The translations under genes and the position numbers were made by a program. DNA of 28,560 nucleotides from Pseudoneurospora amorphoporcata (lineage: Eukaryota > Ascomycota > Sordariomycetes > Sordariales > Sordariaceae). Positions 1 through 9,581 of this stretch are shown here, in pieces (position 1 is the stretch's first letter; each line of letters begins with the position of its first letter). A model generated the notes under the pieces. It was not told the origin of the DNA, searched no databases, and saw only the letters and a list, made by a program, of their open reading frames with translations. The DNA lies in the NCBI GenBank assembly GCA_033297205.1, contig MU859356.1, positions 1 through 28,560 on the forward strand, read 5' to 3'.

Positions 1-207
1 ACTTCTTTTACAACACTCCTATTGTATCTGCAATCACGCTGCTTCCTTCAGCACTGCTGTCGTACTACCGCTTCCGCTCCGCTTAGCTACAAGTGTATAG
101 TTTATTGTAGCGTCCCTATACTAGTACTATCATCATAGGCTAGTTAGGGTATTGCAGCAAACACCTTTTACTAACTTACTACTATTATAGCTTCTTAAGA
201 CCAACCC
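1..207 (+). other. 5' leader of Gypsy element A1 (non-coding)
   Basis: This stretch lies upstream of the first plausible gag start (ATG at 208). It carries no open frame with retroelement character and no recognisable LTR end or primer-binding site. It is probably the internal leader of element A1, whose 5' LTR would lie left of the window. The assignment rests only on position. Confidence 0.4.
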
Positions 208-2238
208 ATGCCCTCGGTTGAGGAGCTCTCCCTCGTTCTCTACCAACCCGAAGGCTTCGACGCCGTCATAACCGGTACTGATAATGTCATTCCCAAAAGT
301 ACAGTCCAAGTCACCAACCCTCCTCCCTAGCTCGTTACGCTTTATAATCAGCTCGCTACAGCCCACAACCAAGTCCGCGAGATCGTCTTCTCTGTAGGAC
401 ATGAGCACGCCAGGGACCTCACTACCCTCAAGGAACAATACGAAGTCTTGAGGAAGAACTATACCACTGTTACCTATTTCTTCGACTCTGGGTTGGAAGC
501 TACCCAAGCTCAAGTCGCCCGCCTAGAGTAGTAAGTCCAATAGGCTAGCTCCCGTTTCGCTTTTGAAGTCTGGACCGCCATTGCCCAATATGGTAAGAAA
601 GACGAAGAACGCCAGAAGGCTATTTATTAGCTCCGCGACGCGCTCACTCAACAACAACAAGCAATCGAGACACTCCACGAGAAATCCACCCGCCAGCAGT
701 CTATCCTAGGTCGCGTTGAAACCTAGGCTAATACTAAGGATTCCCAAATTAATAATATCCTCGAAAAGCTCGTCGATCCCCGGTAGCTGAAGGACCTTGA
801 GGAACAATTCGCGGCAGTCTAGCAGAACACGCAGAAAGCCATTCAAGAGGCTTTTGAGAGCTCTAGCTAGAAAGCCCCTAACGCCGCCTCTATCCTTAGA
901 GTTCTAGAGTAACGCGCCGCAACACGTCCCCTATCAAGCCCGAGCACAGCATTCCGCTCTATCAATCCTACACTCAACTCCTTAGGTAATAAAACGATTT
1001 AACGCGCCTAAGCCCAATAGCAGGCTAAGTAAGCCAACGCCTAATACGAAGCAACCCAAGCCGGCGCCTTCGGAGCCAACGCAGCGTCCCAAATATATTA
1101 GCCCCCCTTTGGGAACTAAAGACTCCCAGGACCGCCGCGGCCTCCCCATCACGCCACCTTCGAAGACTTCCCCGATGACTTAGGATGGGAGGAAGCTAAT
1201 AGATTTCTTTAGAATCTAACCATTTAGGCGCCTCCGGTCCACCTTAGTAAGCTGCCCTCATACGACGGCAAGGACTTCTCCAAGTTCCGGCCTTGGTAGT
1301 ACAAGGTCGAAGCCTATTTCGATACTTACGCTTCTAGTTTCGTTACCGACAATTATAAGATCAACTGGATTAGTTCCCTCCTAACCGACAAAGCTCAAAC
1401 CTAGCACAACCAAAGAGTAAAGCAGGCCCGACGCATAAATTTCGTAGACACTTGGTTAGGCTACTCAACCGCCCTCCAAGATCGGTTCAAGGACCCCTCG
1501 GAATAGTACTATAACGCGAAGAAGATGATGGACCTGAGGTATGAAGGAGACACAGTCTAATACATTACCACGCTCCTCGACCTCAACGACGTTATCCAAT
1601 GGTCAGGAACCACCTTCCGCAACTATATCTCCAAGACCCTGCCCTCCGAGATTATCAAGATAGTCTACTAGATACGAGGCGGAATCCCCCTATCGGACGA
1701 CGAATTCCTCAATGCCGTTCAAGAAGCCGGTCAGGTCTATGAAAATATACTATAGGACCTAGGCCTCTCGGGAAAAGGCGCGCCCACTTCAAGGACGGAG
1801 TACTTGAAGTCGGGCCAACAATCTCGCAAAGATATACGCTCCCCTTCCAACCAAAACCAATCCTCAAAACGACCCGACCGCTCAACTAAGGACAAGAAAT
1901 GGGCTTCCAATTGCGACGCCTTGAGAGAAATCAATCAGGCGGATATCGATTAGCGTAAGAAGGACCAAGTTTCTTACTGGCGATGCTGGCGTGACAACTA
2001 CTATACTACAGAATGTTTTGCGAAGAAGGATAGCAACGGCAAAGACCTGCCCTAACCCAAAGAACAACTAAGAACGGCCGCCATTTCGACTAAGAAACGC
2101 AAGAGTAACGACCTCGAAGAAGAGGGAGCTGAGGACCTCGAAGATAATAAGGCCTAGTTCAAGAAAGCTAAAACAAACGCAATCACCAGAGCTATGCAAA
2201 CTATAGATATAGACAGCGACTCTGACTCGGATTTTTGA
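208..2238 (+). pseudogene. gag: Gag of Ty3/Gypsy element A1, riddled with RIP-type stops
   Basis: Gag is the structural polyprotein that packages retrotransposon RNA. From ATG 208 one frame runs to TGA 2236-2238, about 676 codons, with roughly 28 internal stops. Nearly all stops are TAG or TAA where a Gln fits, often in Gln-rich coiled-coil stretches (e.g. TAG 328 and the cluster near 529-552). The first half is charged and Gln-rich and looks coiled-coil. A capsid-like region lies around 1230-1750 (ending with a segment starting DDEFLNAVQEAG). A CCHC zinc knuckle sits at about 1972-2018. In it the first Cys and the His read Tyr, leaving Y-x2-C-x4-Y-x4-C. The tail is acidic and Ser/Asp-rich. 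No indel disturbs the frame, so damage is by point mutation. Pol follows in the -1 frame. The start is inferred, because no upstream ATG in frame is better. Confidence 0.8.
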
Positions 2239-2280
2239 GTGGCCGCCATGAAGCACCACATGGATCATTACGGCCTCACT
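2231..2280 (+). promoter_or_regulatory. Probable -1 frameshift site at the A1 gag-pol junction
   Basis: Gag ends GAT TTT TGA with a five-T run (2232-2236) directly before the stop. A peptidyl-tRNA on TTT can slip back one base onto another TTT, and the next codon TTG then opens the pol frame. Downstream, GGCCG (2241-2245) can pair with CGGCC (2271-2275), AGT (2238-2240) with ACT (2278-2280), and CCATG (2246-2250) with CATGG (2259-2263), giving a nested hairpin. Element A2 keeps the same T run and stop, but its hairpin is eroded. No canonical XXXYYYZ heptamer is present. Confidence 0.5.
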
Positions 2281-5200
2281 TTGGTGCCAGCCTAGTCAAC
2301 CCCGTTATTTGCTCCCTAAAAAGGCTGAACTTTAACGAACTAGAACGACCAAGAAAGAAGCCCTGCCCGGAGCCGCAATTAGGACCGCGGCCAATCGTAC
2401 GTATGACCCTGCTCTACAATAATAAAGAACATTCCGTTCGAGTCCTCTTGGACCTAGGAAGCTCGATCCCAGTCATGTCATTTCACTAGGCTCGCGTATA
2501 GAAACTCCCGTTAATTAAACGACCTCATATCCGTACTATCATAGGGTTCAACGCCGCGGTCGACACTATGGGTGGGCGATATTACACTGAGGCAGTCGTA
2601 TTGCGATACTAGAAGGACTACTACACCCGTCTGAACTTCGAGCTCTCTACGATAGATGACGAATACGACATCATCTTACCCCATTAGTGGTTGCTCCAGC
2701 ACGAACCCGCCTACTTCTTTGATAAAACTAAGGAAATCAAGTTCTCCTGGGAATATTGCTAGAAGAATTGCACCAGCTCCATCGTCTTAGGGCTTCCCCC
2801 CACCGAAGCAATCGCTAGCATCCAGACCAAGATCGACGCCGCAATCGCAGTAGTGCTAAAAAAGTTCCGAGAATTCCTCCCTATTATAAGCGAGGAAGCG
2901 GCGATACGAATGCCGGATCATCAGCCCTGGGATCACAAGATTGACCTGAAGAAAGGGGAAACACCGCCTTATAGACCCCTCTTCGCAATAAGTAGCCGCG
3001 AACTCGATGCCCTCAAACCTTGGCTCGAGAAAATGCTGAACTCGGGACGAATAAGAAAATCCACCTCATCATGTAGCGCACCCCTCATGTTCGTCGATAA
3101 GAAAGATCCGGACGATCCTCTCCAACCAGTAGTTGATTACTGAATCCTCAATAGAATGACTATTCCCGTTAGATACCCCATCCCGCTTATTATAGAACTT
3201 CAACATGCCCTTAGAACGGCCAAGATCTTTTCGAAAATCGACCTTAAATCAGGTTTCTTCCTCGTTCGAATGGCCAAAGGCCACGAGTGGAAAACCGCCT
3301 TCCGATGCAAATACGGCCTTTTCGAGTACGTTATCATGCCCATAGGCTTAATTAACGCTCCCTCTACGTTCCAGGCCATAATGAACCACTTGTTCATGGA
3401 CCTTCTGGATGTAGGAGTGCTCGTCTACCTAGATGACATCTTAATCTACGCCGACACTGAGTAAGAATATGATCGCCTGGTACTGGAAGTCCTGAAACGG
3501 CTCACTGATAACTATCTTGCCGTTGCCTCGCAGAAGTGTAAATGGGGAGTTACTAAAGTCGAGTTCCTGGGTTACATTATCTCTCCTCAAGGCATTGGCA
3601 TGGCCGAAGACAAAGTCAACAGCATCTTGGAATGGGAATAGCCTATAACGCTTAAGGAGTCACAATCCTTTCTAGGTTTCGCCAATTTCTACCGAAGGTT
3701 CATTAAGGGATTCTCTACAATCGCTCAAGCCCTCTCCAAAGGAAACTCGCTGGACAAGAAACTCTGGAAATGGACAGAACCCATGGCAAAAGCTTTCAAG
3801 GATTTAAAGAAAGCCTTCATAACAACACCCGTTTTGGCTCACTTCGACCTAGCAGAACCCGCTATCATAGAAACCGACGCTTCTGATTTCGGAATCGGCG
3901 CCATTCTTTCCCAAAGGAAGGCCGACGGCAAATTACACCCCGTCGCCTTTTATTCGAGGAAAATGACGCCTGCCGAGATGAACTACGAAATCCATAACAA
4001 GGAACTCTTGGCTATTGTCGACAGCTTCGATCGTTGGAGGATTTATCTCGAAGGCGCCAAATACAGGATTGAAGTCTTTTCCGATCACCAAAACTTGGCC
4101 TATTTTACCCATGCGAAGGTCCTCAACCGACGGCAAGTACGCTAGGCTATTTAATTAGCCAATTTCTAGTTTATTATCAACTACCGTCCGGGTTACTTCA
4201 ATTGTAAAGCCGATGCCCTTTCCCGTTAGGAAAGTTTCAAACCTGAGAAGGGGGGGGTGTGAAGACCAGCCGATTACGTCGGTCTTGCAAGAAAAATACT
4301 TCTTATACTCTGAAGGAAGCAGTTTCCTCTTGTCTAAAGAAAGGCTCTGCAGCATCTCAACCCCTCGATGGAATGATGAATTCATTCGCCAGCTCAAGGA
4401 AGCCAGAGAAACGGACTCAGCCTACATGGAACAGTTCAACAAAGACGAACCCGACAAAGACTACGAGAAATCCGATGATCTACTGTACCGAAAGAACCGC
4501 CTCTGGGTCCCTACTAGCCTGCAAGCTGAAGTTACTAATTTAGAATACAATACTAAGGTCGCGGACTATATAGGAATGGACAAAACTATGGAGCTCATCA
4601 CGAGAAACTTCTGGTGGCCAAAGATGGAGGAAATAGTTAGGGAATACGTTCGCGGCTATTATAAGTGCCAATAGAATAAACCTCCCCGCTATTCTCCCTA
4701 TGGTTTATTGCAACCTATAGAGCTTTATTATACCCTTTGGAAGACTATCGCGATAGATTTTATTACGGATCTACCTCTCTTTAACGGTTGCGATTCTATT
4801 TGGGTAATGGTCGATCCTTTTACGAAGATGGCCCATTTTATCCCTCTCAAAGTAGGGGAGAAGAAAATAGAAAACCTAATTAAGATTTTCGCCCGCTCCT
4901 ATTGGCGGCTGCACGGAGTACTACTAGATATTATTTCGGACCGCGATTCAAAGTTTATAGCCTATCTCTGGAAGGATTTCCTAAAACTCGTTGCTATTAA
5001 GAGCCGTATAAACACAGCATTCCATCCCCAGACTGACGGCCAAACCGAACGGCTCAACCAAATCCTTGAGGTTTATCTTCGTGCCTTCGTCAACTACGAA
5101 ATGAGTAATTGGGAAGATTTGCTAGCCACTGCCGAGTTCGTATATAACAATACTACCTCGTCGTCGACTGGCATCTCCCCGTTCTACGCTAACTACGGTT

Positions 5201-5835
5201 ATTACCCTGCTTTATACAACCCCCCTAACGGCGCTCCTCGTAACCCTAGGAGTCGTTTCTACGCTTATTGGATAACCCAGGTCTACGAATTCGCCCGCAA
5301 AAATCTCGACCGCGCTCGTTAGAGGATAAAGGAGTGGGCGGATAAGAAACGAACGGAAGCACCGGCCTACGAGGTGGGACAGTTGGTTATGTTGAACGGT
5401 AAGTATATTAAAACCAAGAGACCCTCCAAGAAGTTTGACAAGAAACTCCATGGCCCCTTTAAGATTTTATAGGTGATCTCCCCTACCGCTGTCCGATTAA
5501 CCCTACCCAAAACATAGTAAATCCACGACTCCTTCCACGTCTCGCTACTAGAACCCTATCGCGCTGGCAATCGGGAGATCCCCGACCCTGACCAGGTCTT
5601 GCGAGAGGCAGCCCCAGCAGTATCAGAAGACTATGAGGTTGAGAAGATTGTGGATTCTATAAGGGCTGAAGCTAAGGTGTTATATCGAGTTAAGTGGGAA
5701 GGATGGAACAAAGCTAGTAATCTTACGTGGGAGTTATAGGAGCACTTCTACACTGACGGAGCTAAAGCCCAGGTCATCGCCTTCCACGCAAGGCACCCAG
5801 ACAAACCACGGGACCCCAACGTCCCAACAAACTAA
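2235..5835 (+). pseudogene. pol: Pol of Gypsy element A1: PR-RT-RNase H-IN-chromodomain, with stops and one frameshift
   Basis: Pol is the retrotransposon enzyme polyprotein. The protease region has LLDLGSS with the presumed catalytic Asp at 2451. Reverse transcriptase spans about 2850-3700 with an intact YLDD (3426-3437). RNase H spans about 3780-4140 (ETDASDFG, DHQNLAYF). At 4250-4257 a run of eight G shifts the frame by one; A2 has seven G here and stays in frame. Integrase continues in the new frame. Its HHCC zinc-binding region (about 4540-4674) has lost both His and one Cys to Tyr. The core keeps Asp 4756, Asp 4939 and Glu 5047 in D-x35-E spacing. A chromodomain covers about 5629-5800 (VLYRVKWEGWNKASNLTWE). 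Other stops are Gln-type, except an Arg-type TGA at 3141. No polypurine tract or LTR follows the stop at 5833. Confidence 0.88.
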
Positions 5836-5847
5836 CTCCTCTACTAG

Positions 5848-6678
5848 ATCCTACTACTGTCCGTTTTACCTTGCCCAAAACTTAGCGCATCCATAACTCC
5901 TTCCACGTCTCACTCCTGGAACCCTATCACGCTGGCAATCAGGTAGCCCCTGACCCTGACCAGGCCTTGCGAGAGGCAGCCCCAGTAGAGTTAGAAGACT
6001 ATAAGGTTGAGAGAATATTGGACTCCATGATATTTGAAGGCAAGGTTAAGTATCTGGCCAAGTGGGAAAGGTTGGGAAGGAGCTAAGAATATTCGGCTTG
6101 GGGCGAGCCTTGAAGAAGAGGGAGCTGATGTCACACGGACATTTCCCCACAGTTTTAGGTTAGGGTTGCCGAGGCTTAGCAGAGCCTCAACGCCTAGCAT
6201 TAGCCTTATGAATGCCCGGCGGCCGTAGGCCGCAAGACTTAAACTCACTTCGGCCGAACTCTTGGCTATCAGCACTGCTTGCCCGAACTCCTCCCGACGC
6301 TACTAGCTAGCGAGCCAAACCCTGGAAGTGCCGAAGACGCTGATGAGGCACTACGAGACGATCCCAATCTCGAGACGATCCCAATCTTCCTAGAAGCAAC
6401 TATAGCTAACTAAATAAGAAGTAAGGCGTACGGGTGAAAGACAACGCTAAAAGGAAGATAGAGAATGGATAAAGGCATTTAGGAAGTTCCATATGTATGA
6501 TAGATGCTTTGAGGCCTCAGGCGATAAGGCTTGATACGTACCTTAAGAACGTACCAATTCCGTTTGGCATAAGAAGGCCTTGAAGCCTAACTTTTTCCTG
6601 GAGGTTGAGAAGATCAATAAGGCCTTCGAGACCAAAGAAGTTTATTAGTTGAATTTGAACTACTGTTCCAAGCCCTGA
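5848..6678 (+). pseudogene. Family D Gypsy pol 3' fragment: integrase tail, chromodomain and long C-terminal extension
   Basis: The first 230 bases repeat the A1 integrase tail and chromodomain (5487-5703) in diverged form, including the shared motif SFHVSLLEPY. A one-base insertion near 6064 (gggaaagg against gggaagg) moves the frame. The new frame then runs through the rest of the chromodomain (EEEGADVTRTF) and on for about 180 codons to TGA 6676-6678, broken only by TAG, TAA and TGA codons. The last 70 codons read as ordinary charged protein (WIKAFRKFHMYDRCFEASG, KPNFFLEVEKINKAFETKEV). I recognise no domain there. A second copy lies inverted at 7230-7752. It could be a C-terminal Pol extension or a separate downstream ORF. 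The junction with A1 at 5836-5848 has no LTR. Confidence 0.65.
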
Positions 6679-6690
6679 TCATAGCCCTTG
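6127..6690 (+). repeat. Inverted repeat, left arm
   Basis: This arm aligns with the reverse complement of 7230-7752. It starts at the shared gatgtcacacggacatt and ends at gcccttgt. A central part (about 6200-6390) has no good match, because the right arm carries a 12-bp tandem repeat there. The left arm has many more TA where the right arm has CA or TG, so it is the more RIP-damaged arm. Both arms are 3' ends of the same retroelement family rather than a transposon's terminal repeats. Confidence 0.7.
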
Positions 6691-6695
6691 TTACA

Positions 6696-6817
6696 TCGGT
6701 GGCAGCGGCGTGACGTAGTCGATTGAGATATCAGTCCACGGCGCGAGAGCGATTGCAACCGGTTTGAGATAACCGGCTGAGCCTCTCTTCAAAGACTTGG
6801 TCTTTGCGCACGGCAAG
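6696..6817 (-). pseudogene. Short integrase fragment of family C
   Basis: On the minus strand this reads LPCAKTKSLKRGSAGYLKPV, then an APW segment and DYVTPLPP. It is nearly the same as element C integrase at about 18660-18785. It covers the end of the zinc-binding region and the first catalytic Asp of the core. Both ends are abrupt: the family D arm lies on one side and the LTR-like block on the other. It is a scrap left by insertion or recombination. Confidence 0.8.
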
Positions 6818-7229
6818 TGTAACGAACGGCAGTCTGATCTACCTAAGTGGGATAGCTGAAGGTAAAGACTATCAGTGCTGTTCGGTGAAGCCAAAAGGTT
6901 CACAACAAGTATAGTAGCGTTATACGTATCTCGGTAATAAAAATTAATTAATTACTGTCGAACTATCTGACAATCTGAGTTCTCCCGTAGTCCCTTTATA
7001 CCTCCTCGCCCTACTGCGAGATATCTATCCTCGGATGTTTACGCGGTCGTGAACCCTATAGAATGTGTGATGGCTCACTTTAGTGTTAGCTTACTATGAG
7101 CCCGGCTTACTATGAGCCTGGCTTACTATGAGCTCGTACGTCAGTGAGCACCTGCATGCGCCCTTCTGGCACGTGCTTAACCTCCCGGGTATTACACTGG
7201 TTATCGCTAGTGAGTGGTCGGGTGTGACA
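6818..7229 (-). repeat. Putative solo LTR (412 bp)
   Basis: On the minus strand the block begins TGTCACACCC and ends GTTCGTTACA, so it has the TG...CA ends typical of LTRs. It interrupts the family C integrase scrap on one side and abuts the family D 3' end on the other. A TATA-like GGTATAAAGG on the minus strand near 6990-7000 would suit a promoter. The 5-bp flanks (gcaag and agggc, plus strand) do not match, and there is no polypurine tract beside it. It contains the 16-bp tandem repeat. Orientation and family are uncertain. Confidence 0.4.
7089..7136 (+). repeat. Three tandem copies of a 16-bp unit
   Basis: The units are gcttactatgagcccg, gcttactatgagcctg and gcttactatgagctcg. They differ only in the last three bases. 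They lie inside the putative LTR and could be an LTR enhancer-type repeat or simple slippage. No coding role is seen. Confidence 0.85.
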
Positions 7230-7752
7230 AGGGCAGGTTTTTGGGCTTGGAACAATAGTTCAATTCCGCTAATAAATTACTTTGGTCTCGAAAGCCTTGT
7301 TGATCTTCTCAACCTCCAGGAGAAGGTTGGGCTTCAAGGCCTTCTTATACCAAAAGGAATTGGTACGTACTCGAGGTACGCATCAAGCCTTGTCGCCTGA
7401 GGCTTCAAGACATCTATCTAGCAGTCTGCATACGTGTGGATCTTTCTGAATGCCTTCATCCATTCTCCATCTTCCTTGTAGCGCTGTCCCTCATCCGGGC
7501 GCCCTGCTTCTTGCTTGGTTAGCTGTGGTTGCTTCTGGGACGACCGTGGCCAAGGGCCCGGCCGTGGGTCCGGCCGAGGGTCTGACCGTGGATCTGACCG
7601 CGGGTCTGACCGCGGGTCCGGTCGAGGGTCCGGCTGAGGTGGGTGTTGTGGCCGGAGGCCACTGAGCATCTTGAGGCTAATGCTAGGCGTTGAAGCTCTG
7701 TTGAGTCTTGCGATCCTAACCCCTGGACTGTGGGCAATGTCCGTGTGACATC
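7230..7752 (-). pseudogene. Family D Gypsy 3' end, inverted copy (right arm of the inverted repeat)
   Basis: The minus strand carries the chromodomain tail (DVTRTL) and then the same downstream coding region as 6127-6678. Positions 7669 to 7418 stay open: a start with MLSGLRPQHPPQ, a run of PDPR/SDPR tetrapeptides, and then EDGEWMKAFRKIHTYADC. A small indel near 7405-7430 changes frame. The similarity resumes as RCLEASGDKA and then KPNLLLEVEKINKAFETK. It keeps more CA and TG dinucleotides than the other arm, so it better shows the original sequence. The product is unidentified. It stops where the LTR-like block begins. Confidence 0.6.
7556..7639 (-). repeat. Seven tandem 12-bp units coding (P/S)DPR
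   Basis: Plus-strand units are variants of gtccggccgagg, gtctgaccgtgg and gtctgaccgcgg, repeated seven times without a gap. On the minus strand they translate to PDPR and SDPR tetrapeptides inside the open stretch of the family D tail. The left arm lacks an equivalent run, so the array expanded or was lost after the copies split. Confidence 0.85.
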
Positions 7753-8014
7753 GGGTCTTGGGCGACCCTAGTGCCGTTTAAGTTCGTAATACGATGCCTC
7801 CCCTCCTTAGCCGACGTCCTCGACGGCTTTGTTAGCTTCGGCGCGTCTGCCCCATTCTTATTTCTCCACCGTCCCTTCTATTATTCTAGATATAGTAAGT
7901 TCTTCTCTCCCTATACTCGCCATTATATCCAACCGTATCTCTAAGCGTTCTACCACGTCGTCCGTTCGCCGGCAGGCTTTGCTAACTTCTATCGATTCCT
8001 TTGGTTCTATAGTT
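7753..8014. other. Unassigned spacer
   Basis: This stretch lies between the family D fragment and the Zn-cluster ORF. It is pyrimidine-rich towards its right end (7840-7920), as a leader or promoter region might be. I recognise no retroelement similarity, RNA gene or repeat. The frame of the next ORF is open upstream to 7829, but the protein-like part starts at ATG 8015. Confidence 0.4.
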
Positions 8015-8559
8015 ATGCCCTGCCAACATTATACTGACCGTAACTTAGTTTGCAAGAAGCTTCCGGGGTACGCGAAGTGCGGCGAATACGTCCGTAGCGC
8101 TCGTCCTTGCGAGGAGATTAACTATAATTCGGAGTGTAGTTTTTCTCGATTCTTCTTAGTTATCGCTTGCTAACCTATTCTAGTAACTCGCATAGCCGCG
8201 GAGAACGAGAAGTTGAAACGTAAGCAAGCGGCACTTCTTAGGGAGGTGTAGGATTATATCCTCCCATTCCTACAAACAGCGCAGGATCGAATTCTCCGCC
8301 TGGCCGAAATTTAGCGGCGTCAAGAGGAATTGGCGGTAAAAGCTCAGGAGGTGTCTCGTATCGTCATAGCCGAGTTAGAAGCTTAGGAGGAGGAGGATAG
8401 AGCTATTGGGAAGGAGCCTAAGCCACTGCCTAAGGAGTAGCCGGCGGAGGCGACTACCGCTTTTACTTCCGCACTTATGGATTGGGCGTCCTTAGATACG
8501 GCGGCTTTCCCTGCCTCTTAGCTGGATAGTCCTTCGTTCCTGGCCGGTCCGGGTTCCTC
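8015..8559 (+). pseudogene. Broken ORF with Zn2Cys6-spaced cysteines and a coiled coil
   Basis: From ATG 8015 one frame runs about 180 codons to the junction with the next fragment, interrupted by stops at 8171, 8249 and later, mostly where Gln fits. Residues 3-32 give C-x2-Y-x6-C-x8-C-x2-Y-x6-C. If the two Tyr were Cys (a TGC to TAC change of RIP type) this is exactly the CX2CX6CX8CX2CX6C layout of fungal Zn2Cys6 clusters. After it come a basic/acidic segment, a long heptad-like stretch rich in Glu, Gln and Lys (AAENEKLKRKQAALLREV and following), and a Pro/Ser/Thr tail. It may be a repeat-borne accessory ORF, since RIP acts on repeated DNA, or a duplicated host regulator. The metal-binding role is inferred from spacing only. 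The 3' end is cut. Confidence 0.6.
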
Positions 8560-9507
8560 CGATAAAATTCCTCCAAGTTCTCAGGGCAATTTAAGTTCTT
8601 GAGTGGCTCCTATATGTTGTCTCCAGGGCCAAACCCTTCCCACTTAATGAGGTATTCCAATTTCCCGTCTTCTATCCGTGAATCCAAGATTTCTTCCACA
8701 TCCTATTCTTCTTCCTCATCCTCAATACTAGTCTGCGTATTGACTCGTGCATTTTTAGCTGCTGGTTCCAGTAGTGAAATATGGAATGAGTGTGATCTTA
8801 GTTTCATAGTGTCAGGAATGTCTAATTGATATACTACATTAGAGATTTTCTTTTTGATTTTGAAGGGTCCCACTCGTCGATCGTTAAGTTTCTTGCTGGG
8901 TCTCTTTGTCCTGAGGTTTCTAGTCGACAAAAGGACTTTATCCTCCTCCTTAAAGCGAGGTCCCTCGAGCCTTTTCAGGTTGAAATACCGGCTCATCTTT
9001 TATCGGACGTATTCTAACTCTTCCTTGAGTTTCTTGTGCAACATATGTAGTTTTCCGGCTTTGACTGAGGCCCTAGGAACGTTCGTATCTAGTCCTTCCA
9101 AGAGTTCTGGTTCATACCCGTAGTTCGCGAAGAAAGGTGAAACTTTCGTGGTCTCCGTGGGAGAGGTATTGTATGCCAATTGCGCCGTGGGCAGTAGTTC
9201 TACCCAGTTACTTTGTTCGAAATTGATATAGTTCCTTAGGTATTATTCTACGATTTGGTTAATCCTTTCTATCTATCCGTCGGTCTGTAGGTGATGTGCT
9301 GTCGATATTTTACTCTTAGTACCGAGCTTGGTTATCAATGCTTGCCAGAACTTGGATACGAACTTAGTATCCCTATTTATAATCCATTCCTTCGGCTAAC
9401 CGTATACCGAAGTAACGTTCCGATAGATTACATCTGCAAGTTGCTCCGCTAACTATGTTTCCTTATAGGGTAGGAAGTAATTCTACTTGGTTAGCTTATT
9501 TACTACC
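8560..9507 (-). pseudogene. Gypsy element E fragment: integrase core, C-terminal domain and chromodomain
   Basis: Read on the minus strand, the fragment starts abruptly within the integrase core (VNKLTK then NYFLPY). It passes the second catalytic region (INRDTKF, Asp retained) and the region of the catalytic Glu (HHLQTDG, stop, IERINQ). It goes on to the C-terminal domain (an open stretch 8996-8703 with RPSKKLNDRRVGPFKI and SFHISLLEP). A chromodomain ends it: DVEEILDSRIEDGKLEYLIK, then WEGFGPGDNI and a stop where Trp belongs (TGG to TAG). It differs from families A, B and C. Element C's LTR cuts its 5' side at 9508. The 3' side joins the Zn-cluster ORF at about 8560 with no LTR. Confidence 0.85.
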
Positions 9508-9581
9508 TATTACGGGGCGAGAGGGTACCGTATAGGGTAGGATAGGATATACGTTGTTGCATGAAGAGAGGAAGGGGGAGG
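9508..9581 (-). repeat. Element C 3' LTR, distal part (split by element B)
   Basis: These 74 bases match 24224-24297 of the other C LTR, apart from transitions. On the plus strand it begins tattac, probably from tgttac. The rest of this LTR lies at 17117-17283, beyond the inserted element B. The two parts add up to 241 bp, exactly the length of the intact partner. Confidence 0.93.
9577..9581 (+). repeat. Left target-site duplication of element B (GGAGG)
   Basis: GGAGG directly precedes the TGTCA start of the 5' LTR and is repeated at 17112-17116 directly after the 3' LTR. The undamaged site occurs once at 24293-24297 in the other element C LTR, which confirms the duplication. Confidence 0.95.

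Noticed and set aside
208..2238. A nuclear code in which TAG and TAA mean Gln, since most in-frame stops fall at Gln positions
   Set aside because: CAG and CAA are still used for Gln in the same frames, some stops replace Trp (TGG to TAG) or Arg (TGA at 3141), and Cys/His codons have changed to Tyr in parallel. RIP explains all of these and a code change does not.
4250..4262. A programmed +1 frameshift at the G run between RNase H and integrase of A1
   Set aside because: A1 has eight G but A2 has seven at the same place (25502-25508) and reads straight through. The A1 shift is a one-base insertion in a homopolymer.
7089..7136. CRISPR-like direct repeats
   Set aside because: The three 16-bp units are directly adjacent with no spacers and lie in an LTR-like block of a fungal genome.
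7128..7400. Plus-strand ORF of 90 codons
   Set aside because: It is antisense to the family D tail and runs across the LTR-like boundary, so it is a chance reading frame.
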